Positions 1 to 5,343 of a stretch of DNA of 5,343 nt are shown one piece after another. How positions within the stretch are numbered: position 1 is the first letter of the stretch; every line of letters starts with the position of its first letter. The translations under genes were made by a program, and so were the position numbers. The notes below the pieces were generated by a model that ran no database searches, was not told the origin of the DNA, and worked only from the letters and a program-made list of their open reading frames with translations. The stretch is from an uncultured Prevotellaceae bacterium. Its GTDB lineage: Bacteria > Bacteroidota > Bacteroidia > Bacteroidales > Bacteroidaceae. The stretch lies in NCBI GenBank assembly GCA_946413885.1, contig CAMKMK010000162.1, positions 1 through 5,343 of the forward strand, read 5' to 3'.

Positions 1-73
1 CCAGGAAAGGCAGGACCAGAATCTGCAGTGTTACCATTACACCATAGCCCAATAATCGGTCACTTTTGCGCAT
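1..73 (-). CDS. N-terminal fragment of a divergent gene, probable membrane or exported protein (unidentified)
   Basis: Reading leftward from the ATG at 73-71 gives 24 uninterrupted codons up to the window edge. The peptide starts MRKSDRLLGYGV and continues into a strongly hydrophobic run rich in Leu, Val, Ile and Phe. A basic N-terminus followed by a hydrophobic stretch is what a signal peptide or first membrane helix looks like. A consensus Bacteroidota promoter lies directly upstream at 75-105, which is the main reason to believe the gene is real. The start is uncertain: the promoter's -7 element ends one base before this ATG, so the transcript would be leaderless. A second in-frame ATG at 37-35 would leave a leader of about 30 nt and a shorter N-terminus. 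Too little is visible to name a family. Confidence 0.5.
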   Translation of the reverse strand, partial: MRKSDRLLGYGVMVTLQILVLPFL

Positions 74-78
74 GCAAA
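65..78. repeat. Short inverted repeat over the leftward start codon and -7 element
   Basis: TTTGC (65-69) and GCAAA (74-78) are perfect inverted copies separated by 4 bases. The whole forms TTTGCGCATGCAAA, with the inner GCATGC also self-complementary. It covers the predicted leftward transcription start, the ATG and part of the -7 element, so it could be an operator. With 5-bp arms, chance is a realistic alternative. Confidence 0.25.
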
Positions 79-105
79 GGTACGTACTTTTTCTGAAGTG
101 GCAAA
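75..105 (-). promoter_or_regulatory. Bacteroidota-type promoter for the leftward gene
   Basis: On the minus strand, TTTG (plus-strand CAAA at 102-105) is followed after 19 bp by TACCTTTG (plus-strand CAAAGGTA at 75-82). This matches the Bacteroides -33/-7 consensus TTTG-N19-21-TAnnTTTG exactly. Transcription should start a few bases further left, around 68-72, which is at or inside the first possible start codon of the leftward gene. Confidence 0.7.
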
Positions 106-118
106 TCTTTATGGCAAA

Positions 119-141
119 AAAATGCAAATTATTTGTTTTTT
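119..141. repeat. Imperfect A/T-rich palindrome between the divergent promoters
   Basis: CAAAT (125-129) and ATTTG (131-135) are inverted around T130. After two mismatched pairs, the A run ending at 122 pairs with the T run at 138-141. The right arm contains the -33 TTTG of the rightward promoter. It could be a regulator site or an A-tract upstream element, but A/T-rich intergenic DNA often yields such symmetry by chance. Confidence 0.25.
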
Positions 142-163
142 ATCCTAAGTCTCACTACCTTTG
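132..163 (+). promoter_or_regulatory. Bacteroidota-type promoter for rsfS-ftsH-cdsA
   Basis: TTTG at 132-135 is followed after 20 bp by TACCTTTG at 156-163, an exact match to the Bacteroides primary-sigma consensus in both elements and spacing. Transcription should start near 166-170, giving a leader of about 40 nt before the rsfS ATG at 207. A run of seven A's (116-122) just upstream of the -33 element may act as an UP-like element. No comparable promoter was seen between the genes of the cluster. Confidence 0.78.
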
Positions 164-176
164 TTCCCACATAATT

Positions 177-192
177 ATACATACACATACAC
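177..192 (+). repeat. A/C-rich ATACAC repeat in the rsfS leader
   Basis: The leader contains ATAC followed by two tandem copies of ATACAC (181-186 and 187-192). It is nearly free of G and so should be unstructured as RNA. No Shine-Dalgarno sequence precedes the rsfS ATG, so an open, A-rich leader may be what exposes the start. That role is inference. Confidence 0.35.
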
Positions 193-206
193 AGGTACAA
201 AATTTG

Positions 207-566
207 ATGAGTAAAGACGAAAAGTTGCTGAACGCAATAGTGAAGGGACTTCAGGATAAGAAAGGCCGTAACATTGTGATTGCAGATTTGACGAGAATCG
301 ATGATACGATATGTAAACAGTTTGTGATTTGTACGGGAGGTTCGCCTACCCAAGTGCAGGCTTTGACCATTTCCGTGGGCGATGTGGCTCGCGAGGAGGC
401 GTCTGCGAAGCCTGTTGCGGTGGATGGCATGCGTCATGCCCAATGGGTGGCAATGGACTATTCTGATATCATCGTTCATATATTCCTGCCTGAGATGCGT
501 GAGTTCTACGACATCGAACATCTGTGGGCGGATGCTAATCTCACTCAAATTCCTGATTTGGACTAA
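207..566 (+). CDS. rsfS: Ribosome silencing factor RsfS (RsfS/YbeB/Iojap family)
   Basis: RsfS binds protein uL14 on the large ribosomal subunit and blocks joining with the small subunit, which lowers translation during starvation or stationary phase. The 119-residue product has the usual family length and covers the single domain. Family hallmarks are visible: ADLTRIDD near residues 26-33, CTGGSP at 42-47, and the conserved C-terminal block running from W80 through D84-Y85, D87, H91 and F93 to FYDIEHLW (100-107) and D109. The ATG at 207 is chosen because the MSKDEKLL start matches the family and lies about 40 nt after the promoter. The frame stays open upstream to an ATG at 66, but using that would require translating through the promoter. 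ftsH starts 6 nt after the stop, so the two genes are very likely cotranscribed. No Shine-Dalgarno sequence is evident. Confidence 0.95.
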   Translation: MSKDEKLLNAIVKGLQDKKGRNIVIADLTRIDDTICKQFVICTGGSPTQVQALTISVGDVAREEASAKPVAVDGMRHAQWVAMDYSDIIVHIFLPEMREFYDIEHLWADANLTQIPDLD

Positions 567-572
567 ACGATT

Positions 573-2564
573 ATGGAGGAGCAGAATTTCAATAACAAGA
601 AACAACCCAAGATGCCGCGCTTCAGCTTGACGTGGCTCTACGTGGTGATTGCCATCGTGCTGGGCTATCTGATGCTGAGCAGCGGAGGTCCCAGTCTCTC
701 TGGTGGTTCCAGCAAGGAGGTGACTTATACCCAATTCAAGAAATACGTTGAGAGTGGATATGCCTCGCGCATTGTGGCCAACAAGAAACAGGGGACCCTG
801 GTGATGTATGTGCAGGCGGATCACATCCGTGATGTCTTCAAGACCAACAATGTGAAGCAGGGCAAACTGCCTTATGTGCAGACTGATTTCCCGTCAATGG
901 ACAAGTTGGAGGAGTTCATCGAGGAGCAGCAGGAGGCAGGAAACTATTCAGGCGAAGTGAAATATGAGCGGGGGAACGATGAGTTCATGAATTTCATCTG
1001 GAGCTTTGGTCCTCTGATTCTCATCGTCCTTGTGTGGTTCATGATCATGCGTCGTATGGGGGGCGGTGGAGGCCCAGGTGGAGGTATGGGAATCTTCAGC
1101 GTGGGAAAGAGCCGTGCCCAACTGGTTGACAAGGACCAGGCAAATAAGGTTACGTTCAAGGACGTGGCTGGTCAGGCTGGAGCCAAGCAGGAGGTGCAGG
1201 AGATTGTGGAATTCCTGAAGAATCCTGAGAAATACACTCATTTGGGTGGTAAGATTCCTAAAGGTGCTCTTCTCGTAGGTCCTCCAGGAACAGGTAAAAC
1301 GCTGCTTGCCAAAGCTGTGGCAGGCGAGGCGGACGTTCCTTTCTTCTCGATGTCAGGTTCTGATTTTGTGGAGATGTTTGTGGGCGTGGGTGCCAGTCGT
1401 GTGCGCGACCTGTTCCGTCAGGCAAAGGAGAAGAGTCCCTGTATCATTTTCATCGATGAGATAGATGCTGTGGGGCGTGCCCGTGGCCGCAGCGCAGCTA
1501 TGGGTGGTAATGATGAGCGCGAGAGCACGTTGAACCAGTTGCTGACAGAGATGGATGGATTTGGCACCAACAGTGGTGTGATCATCATGGCTGCCACAAA
1601 CCGTGCTGACGTGTTGGATAAGGCGTTGTTGCGTGCTGGACGTTTCGACCGCCAGATTCACGTAGATCTGCCTGACTTGAATGAGCGCAAGGAGATTTTC
1701 CAGGTACATTTGCATCCAGTAAAGACTGACGCGACTCTCGACATTGATTTCCTGGCTCGTCAGACACCTGGTTTCAGCGGAGCCGATATTGCCAATGTGT
1801 GCAACGAGGCAGCTTTGATAGCGGCTCGCAATAACAAGCCTTCTGTCAGCAAGGATGATTTCTTGGCTGCTGTGGATCGCATTATTGGAGGTCTGGAGAA
1901 GAAGAACAAGGTGATGACTAACGAGGAGAAGCACACCATCGCCCTGCACGAGGCTGGTCATGCTGCCATCAGTTGGCTCTTGCAGTATGCCGATCCTTTG
2001 GTCAAGGTGACAATCGTTCCTCGTGGCCGTGCTTTGGGTGCTGCCTGGTATTTGCCTGAAGAACGTCAGATAACCACTCGCGAACAGATGCTCGACGAGA
2101 TTTGTGCCCTGCTGGGAGGACGTGTTGCGGAAGAACTCTTCACAGGTCACATCTCCAGTGGTGCCATGAATGACTTGGAGCGTGTGACGAAGCAGGCTTA
2201 CGCCATGATAGCTTACATGGGCATGGGTGAGAAACTGCCCAACCTGTGCTATTATAATAATGAGGAATACAATTTCCAGCGTCCTTACTCTGATACTACT
2301 GCCAACTTGATTGACGAAGAGGTTAAAAACATGATTGCTGTTCAGTATGAGAGAGCCAAGAAGATTTTGAGCGAGAACAGCGAAAAGCATGCACAGCTGG
2401 CTAATCTTTTGTTCGAGCGTGAGGTTATCTTTGCTGAAGATGTGGAGAAAATCTTTGGGCCTCGTCCTTGGACAAGTCGTACGGAGGAGATTCTTTCCAG
2501 CAGCAGGGAGAACGAAGAGAACGCTGAGAAGAAGGAACCAGAGACGGAGAATTCAACGGATTGA
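573..2564 (+). CDS. ftsH: ATP-dependent zinc metalloprotease FtsH
   Basis: FtsH is a hexameric inner-membrane AAA+ protease that unfolds and degrades misfolded membrane proteins and selected cytosolic regulators. The 663-residue product is complete. In order it shows a short cytosolic N-terminus, membrane helix 1 (about 18-37), a periplasmic FtsH_ext domain (about 38-138), membrane helix 2 (about 141-160) and a glycine-rich linker (163-173). The AAA+ module has Walker A GPPGTGKT (236-243), pore loop FVG (269-271), Walker B IIFIDEID (291-298) and second-region-of-homology arginines R354 and R357. The M41 peptidase domain has zinc motif HEAGH (459-463), with D534 in GAMND as the likely third ligand. 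All key residues are intact. The block around 354-357 reads LLRAGRFDR, where E. coli has LLRPGRFDR; the Ala form is, from memory, usual in Bacteroidota. The last 25 or so residues are an acidic, Ser/Glu/Lys-rich disordered tail. The gene starts 6 nt after rsfS without a Shine-Dalgarno sequence, so translational coupling is plausible. Confidence 0.98.
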   Translation: MEEQNFNNKKQPKMPRFSLTWLYVVIAIVLGYLMLSSGGPSLSGGSSKEVTYTQFKKYVESGYASRIVANKKQGTLVMYVQADHIRDVFKTNNVKQGKLPYVQTDFPSMDKLEEFIEEQQEAGNYSGEVKYERGNDEFMNFIWSFGPLILIVLVWFMIMRRMGGGGGPGGGMGIFSVGKSRAQLVDKDQANKVTFKDVAGQAGAKQEVQEIVEFLKNPEKYTHLGGKIPKGALLVGPPGTGKTLLAKAVAGEADVPFFSMSGSDFVEMFVGVGASRVRDLFRQAKEKSPCIIFIDEIDAVGRARGRSAAMGGNDERESTLNQLLTEMDGFGTNSGVIIMAATNRADVLDKALLRAGRFDRQIHVDLPDLNERKEIFQVHLHPVKTDATLDIDFLARQTPGFSGADIANVCNEAALIAARNNKPSVSKDDFLAAVDRIIGGLEKKNKVMTNEEKHTIALHEAGHAAISWLLQYADPLVKVTIVPRGRALGAAWYLPEERQITTREQMLDEICALLGGRVAEELFTGHISSGAMNDLERVTKQAYAMIAYMGMGEKLPNLCYYNNEEYNFQRPYSDTTANLIDEEVKNMIAVQYERAKKILSENSEKHAQLANLLFEREVIFAEDVEKIFGPRPWTSRTEEILSSSRENEENAEKKEPETENSTD

Positions 2565-2571
2565 GGATTGA
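2558..2571 (+). repeat. 7-bp tandem duplication across the ftsH stop codon
   Basis: GGATTGA occurs twice in direct succession (2558-2564 and 2565-2571), followed by GGAC. The first copy contains the ftsH TGA stop. It looks like a small slippage duplication and does not change the encoded protein, because the stop lies in the first copy. Confidence 0.5.
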
Positions 2572-2614
2572 GGACTTCTGTTTCTGGAACGTATTATCCA
2601 AGAATCATGATGAT

Positions 2615-2618
2615 AGGA
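2615..2618 (+). promoter_or_regulatory. Shine-Dalgarno-like site of cdsA
   Basis: AGGA ends 7 nt before the ATG at 2626, within a purine-rich stretch. It is the only clear Shine-Dalgarno-like sequence among the three rightward genes and supports the ATG at 2626 as the cdsA start. Because cdsA lies 61 nt from ftsH, too far for simple stop-start coupling, an independent ribosome site makes sense. Confidence 0.5.
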
Positions 2619-2625
2619 AAAAGAG

Positions 2626-3483
2626 ATGAATGAGAAGTTGAAGAATTTTATTATACGTGCTATCACAGGACTGGTTTATGTGGTTCTCTTGCTGGGTTGC
2701 ACTCTCTGGAGTCCTATCTCAGCTTTCCTGTTCTTTGGAGCCGTAGCGGTGGCCACTCTTTGGGAATTCTCTACCTTGATGAACAATCATGCAGGAGCGT
2801 CAATAGCACGTCACCTCAATGCGTTGGCAGGCCTATTGCTTATCAGCTCTGTGTGGCTCTATGTGTCAGGCAGTGAGAGTACGAGTAAAATGCTTGGCCT
2901 GTATGGATTGATAATGATGTACTTGCTGATCAGTGAACTGTATCGCAAGGCTGAGAATCCTTTGAAGAATTGGGCTCTCGTCTTCTTCTCGCAGATCTAT
3001 GTGGCAGTACCTTTTGCGCTGATTCCTTTGCTGAGTGTGTTCTACAATCCTGAATCAGGAGGATATGTCTATAAATGGATTTACCCTGTTTCTCTTTTCG
3101 TTTTTTTATGGTCGAATGATACGGGAGCTTATCTGTTTGGTTCCATGCTTCACAAGAAATTCCCTGCCAAACTCTTCCCACGTATCTCTCCTAACAAATC
3201 ATGGGTTGGAAGCATAGGTGGCGGTATCCTGACCCTTTTGGTATCTGTTGTTGCCTGGAAGTTTGCAGGTGATGGGATGACTTTGCTGAAATGGTTGGGA
3301 TTTGCCTTGGTAGTGGTTTTCTTTGGCACTTGGGGCGATTTGATAGAAAGCTTATTGAAGCGCCATTTGGGTATCAAGGACAGCGGACATGTCTTGCCTG
3401 GTCATGGGGGCATGCTGGATCGGTTCGACAGCAGTTTGCTGGCTATTCCTGCCAGTGTGATTTATTTGATGTATATCGGATAG
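2626..3483 (+). CDS. cdsA: Phosphatidate cytidylyltransferase (CDP-diglyceride synthase)
   Basis: CdsA converts phosphatidic acid and CTP to CDP-diacylglycerol and pyrophosphate in the inner membrane, the branch-point step for bacterial phospholipids. The 285-residue product has normal family length and is mostly hydrophobic, with around seven or eight likely membrane helices. The C-terminal CTP-transferase signature is complete: S242, K245-R246, K251-D252 and HGGMLDRFD (260-268). Upstream conserved blocks are WSNDTGAYLFG (162-172) and SPNKSWVG (188-195), which contain the polar residues expected for metal and nucleotide binding. The ATG at 2626 follows an AGGA site and gives a basic amphipathic start (MNEKLKNFIIR) before the first helix. 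It lies 61 nt after ftsH with no internal promoter seen, so it is probably the last gene of the rsfS transcript, ended by the hairpin at 3511-3547. No sign of truncation or frameshift. Confidence 0.96.
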   Translation: MNEKLKNFIIRAITGLVYVVLLLGCTLWSPISAFLFFGAVAVATLWEFSTLMNNHAGASIARHLNALAGLLLISSVWLYVSGSESTSKMLGLYGLIMMYLLISELYRKAENPLKNWALVFFSQIYVAVPFALIPLLSVFYNPESGGYVYKWIYPVSLFVFLWSNDTGAYLFGSMLHKKFPAKLFPRISPNKSWVGSIGGGILTLLVSVVAWKFAGDGMTLLKWLGFALVVVFFGTWGDLIESLLKRHLGIKDSGHVLPGHGGMLDRFDSSLLAIPASVIYLMYIG

Positions 3484-3510
3484 GGAGAGGAGTCCGAAAG
3501 CCAGATAAAC

Positions 3511-3547
3511 AAAGATAGCCTCATCGATTGGGATGAAGCTATCTTTT
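3511..3547. terminator. Bidirectional intrinsic terminator between convergent genes
   Basis: AAAGATAGC (3511-3519) pairs perfectly with GCTATCTTT (3538-3546), a 9-bp outer stem. After a single C-A mismatch (3520/3537), TCATC (3521-3525) pairs with GATGA (3532-3536), closing a 6-nt loop (GATTGG). On the plus strand the stem ends in TTTT; on the minus strand it ends in TTTGTTTAT. It lies in the 84-nt gap between the cdsA stop and the end of the convergent DUF349 gene. Both T runs are short, so efficiency may be modest. Confidence 0.75.
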
Positions 3548-3567
3548 GCATTCTATGACGTGTGGAG

Positions 3568-5343
3568 TTATTCGCCTTTATTCTCGTTGCGAATCTGCTC
3601 GTCCACAGCTTTGATCTTTTCAGCCAAGAGATTCAGTTCGTCACGAAGTTTCTCAACCTTCTTCTTCATGATGTCCACCAGACTGTCACCCTTCTTGCTG
3701 TTGCTGGAAAGGAAGCCCAGATTGTTTTCGTACGTCTGGATTTCAGCCTTCATGTTCTCGTAAGCGCGCATCATGCGGTTACGTTCGTTGACTAAGCTGG
3801 ATTCACCCTTTTCCATCTTGGAAGCCAGGTTGTTCTTGAAGTTGTTCAGACGGCGGCGAGCCTGACTTATGTTCAGACCGTTGTATATCTTGTCACAAAC
3901 CTCGCGGTATTCCTTGTAAATCTTGTCTTTTTCCTTGAAAGGAACATGACCCGTCTCGTTCCACTGCTTCTGCAGTTCGCGAACCTTGGATAACACGTTG
4001 TTGGCTTCTTGCTCAGTCAACGTCTTCAGCTGTTCTATGATGTTGCGTTTAGCTTCCAGGTTGGCAGTCTCTTCCTCGCGGGTACTTGCTGTTGCCTTTT
4101 GTTTTTCCTCGAAGAAGTGATCACAGGCAGCGATGAAGCGCTTCCAGAGTGTTTCAGAGTACTTCTTGGGAACAGAACCAATCTCTTTCCACTCTTTCTG
4201 CAGGTTGATCAACATGTCACCAGTAGAACGCCAATTGGTGCTGTTCTGCAGTTCCTCAGCCTTCTCAACGAGAGCTTTTTTGCGAGCCAGATTCTCATTG
4301 GAAGCTTCCTTGATAGCCTTAAAGTGCTTGTTCTTCAGGTCAAAGAAGTTGTCGCAAGCCTGACGGAAGCGCTCATAAATCTGAGTGTTCATCTTTTGTG
4401 GGGCGAAACCAATCGTCTTCCATTTAGCTTGTAAGTCGATGATCTTTTTGGTTACATTGTCCCAGTCTGCGAAATTCTTCAGTTCATCAGTCTTGATGGC
4501 TTCAATCTCCTCGCAGATAGCAGTCTTTTGTGTCAGGTTTTCTTCTTCAACGGCTTTCAGAGCTTCGAAGTGTTCCTGATGACGCTTGCGCACCACAGTA
4601 GAAGCTTCCTTGAATCGATTCCACAAATCCTCGCGCAAATCCTTGGCAACGGGACCTGTTTCTTTCCATTCCTGATGCAGGCTCTGCAACTGATTGTTTG
4701 CGCTGATCACGTCAGCCACGTTGGCTAATGCCTCAGCCTGTTCGCAGAGACGATTCTTGACCTCAAGATTCTTTTTGAAATCATAATCTCGCAACTCATG
4801 GCCCAGCTTCAGTAAATCATAGAACTGTTCTACATAGAGCTGATAGTTCTTCCAGAGTTCAGTAGCACGCTCAGCAGGAACGGCTTTGATTTCTTTCCAT
4901 TCGGATTGCAGAGTCTTGAACTCGTCGAATGCCTTGTTTGCTTCTTCTGGAGTGGAAGCCAGTTGCTGAATGCGCTCCAATATCTTCAGTTTGCGCTCCA
5001 GATTCTCCTGTTTCTGGCGTTCCTGCTCTTCCTGAGCAGCAGCACGACGCTCGCGGATAATCTGCATGAAAGCGCGAAATTCGGGCTCAAGGGGATCTAA
5101 TTGAGGAACAAACTTTTCAGGGTTACCGCCAGCATCGATGTATGCTTGATGAGCCTCTTGTATCTCAGCATTGTGATACTTGTAGAAAAGCAACTTCAGC
5201 AAATCCAACTCCTGCTTGCTGACTGCTTCATCGTTGGATACGATTTCCTTCACGCGAGCTACAACCTCAGCTTTATCTTTAGGAATCTCGCGAGCAGGTT
5301 CCTCCTCAGCCTTTTCTTCGACTTGCTCAGCAGGCTCTTCAGC
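3568..5343 (-). CDS. DUF349 repeat protein, start beyond the window edge
   Basis: The frame is open from the right edge to a TAA at 3570-3568, giving 591 visible residues; no ATG start is seen, so the gene begins outside. A GTG at 5253-5251 lies in frame, but acidic coding sequence continues upstream of it, so it is not the likely start. Numbering from the edge, residues 1-20 are an acidic Glu/Ala/Pro tract. Residues about 31-120 form a helical region with an Arg/Gln/Glu-rich coiled coil. Five DUF349 repeats follow, centred on Trp 149, 226, 308, 385 and 461 (spacing 76-82), each with LQxxWxxxGxxP-like sequence followed by a helix such as LWKRFIAACDHFF. Residues about 492-591 form a charged coiled coil. 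There is no signal peptide in view and no enzyme motif, so a cytosolic scaffold or binding role is plausible, but the family has no established function. It converges on cdsA. Confidence 0.9.
   Translation of the reverse strand, partial: AEEPAEQVEEKAEEEPAREIPKDKAEVVARVKEIVSNDEAVSKQELDLLKLLFYKYHNAEIQEAHQAYIDAGGNPEKFVPQLDPLEPEFRAFMQIIRERRAAAQEEQERQKQENLERKLKILERIQQLASTPEEANKAFDEFKTLQSEWKEIKAVPAERATELWKNYQLYVEQFYDLLKLGHELRDYDFKKNLEVKNRLCEQAEALANVADVISANNQLQSLHQEWKETGPVAKDLREDLWNRFKEASTVVRKRHQEHFEALKAVEEENLTQKTAICEEIEAIKTDELKNFADWDNVTKKIIDLQAKWKTIGFAPQKMNTQIYERFRQACDNFFDLKNKHFKAIKEASNENLARKKALVEKAEELQNSTNWRSTGDMLINLQKEWKEIGSVPKKYSETLWKRFIAACDHFFEEKQKATASTREEETANLEAKRNIIEQLKTLTEQEANNVLSKVRELQKQWNETGHVPFKEKDKIYKEYREVCDKIYNGLNISQARRRLNNFKNNLASKMEKGESSLVNERNRMMRAYENMKAEIQTYENNLGFLSSNSKKGDSLVDIMKKKVEKLRDELNLLAEKIKAVDEQIRNENKGE
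3874..4983 (-). repeat. Coding region of five tandem DUF349 repeats
   Basis: This stretch encodes the five repeats of the DUF349 protein. The invariant Trp codons appear on the plus strand as CCA at 4897-4899, 4666-4668, 4420-4422, 4189-4191 and 3961-3963, a period of roughly 230-245 bp. Short DNA similarity surrounds several of them (for example TTTCTTTCCATTC near the first two), but the copies are otherwise well diverged, so the array is old and not a recent expansion. The first repeat is atypical (EWKEIKAVP, lacking the Gly), and the fifth has a weaker second helix (IYKEYREVCDKIY). Confidence 0.85.

Noticed and set aside
66..206. N-terminal extension of rsfS from an ATG at 66
   Set aside because: It would add 47 residues unlike the family and would need translation through the consensus promoter at 132-163. 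The family start fits the ATG at 207.
129..824. Open frame of 231 codons on the minus strand across rsfS and the start of ftsH
   Set aside because: It is antisense to two recognised genes, covers the rightward promoter, and its His/Arg-rich translation resembles no known family.
1353..2390. Long open frame of 345 codons on the minus strand inside ftsH
   Set aside because: It is wholly antisense to a strongly conserved, intact ftsH. Its composition (many His, Thr, Ser) is that of a reverse-frame shadow, and no domain is recognisable.
2607..2633. Eight-codon upstream reading frame (MMIGKRDE) whose TGA overlaps the cdsA start
   Set aside because: It could in principle couple translation to cdsA, but it has no ribosome site of its own and is short enough to be chance. 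The AGGA at 2615-2618 explains cdsA initiation.
4009..4434. Plus-strand open frame of 141 codons inside the DUF349 gene
   Set aside because: It is the antisense of a repeat-rich coding region; its Phe/Leu/Ser-rich translation is what the complement of Lys/Glu-rich codons gives, and there is no start context or promoter.
5251..5253. GTG at 5253-5251 as the start of the DUF349 gene
   Set aside because: The frame remains open to the window edge with an acidic, Glu/Ala/Pro-rich sequence typical of the N-terminal part of such proteins, so the true start is most likely outside the window.

Overview
The window looks like chromosomal housekeeping DNA from a Bacteroidales bacterium, most likely Prevotella or a close relative. 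This rests on three observations. The encoded FtsH, CdsA and DUF349-repeat proteins carry Bacteroidota-style sequence. Two clear promoters match the Bacteroidota primary-sigma consensus (TTTG, 19-20 bp, TAnnTTTG). Two of the three genes whose start is well placed (rsfS and ftsH) lack a recognisable Shine-Dalgarno sequence. Genus-level placement is inference; no database search was possible.

Layout. Positions 1-73 hold the 5' end of a leftward gene encoding a probable membrane or exported protein, cut by the window edge. Positions 74-206 form a divergent intergenic region with one promoter facing each way. From 207 to 3483 there is a rightward cluster: rsfS (ribosome silencing factor), ftsH (membrane AAA+ zinc protease) and cdsA (CDP-diglyceride synthase). 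rsfS and ftsH are 6 nt apart; ftsH and cdsA are 61 nt apart. No internal promoter was found, so one transcript from the promoter at 132-163 is the simplest reading. An interrupted hairpin at 3511-3547 with T-rich flanks on both strands probably terminates both cdsA and the convergent gene. From 3568 to the right edge, a leftward gene encodes a large helical protein with five DUF349 repeats and a coiled-coil C-terminus; its start lies beyond the window.

How the genes fit together. RsfS blocks 50S-30S joining when nutrients are scarce, FtsH degrades misfolded or regulatory membrane and cytosolic proteins, and CdsA makes the CDP-diacylglycerol from which phospholipids are built. The cluster therefore joins ribosome dormancy to membrane protein quality control and membrane lipid synthesis. 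The DUF349 protein has no established function.

No mobile elements, CRISPR arrays, tRNAs or rRNAs were seen. No new multi-gene system was found. The most interesting items are the poorly understood DUF349-repeat protein and the compact divergent promoter region, whose leftward transcript would start almost exactly at the first possible start codon.
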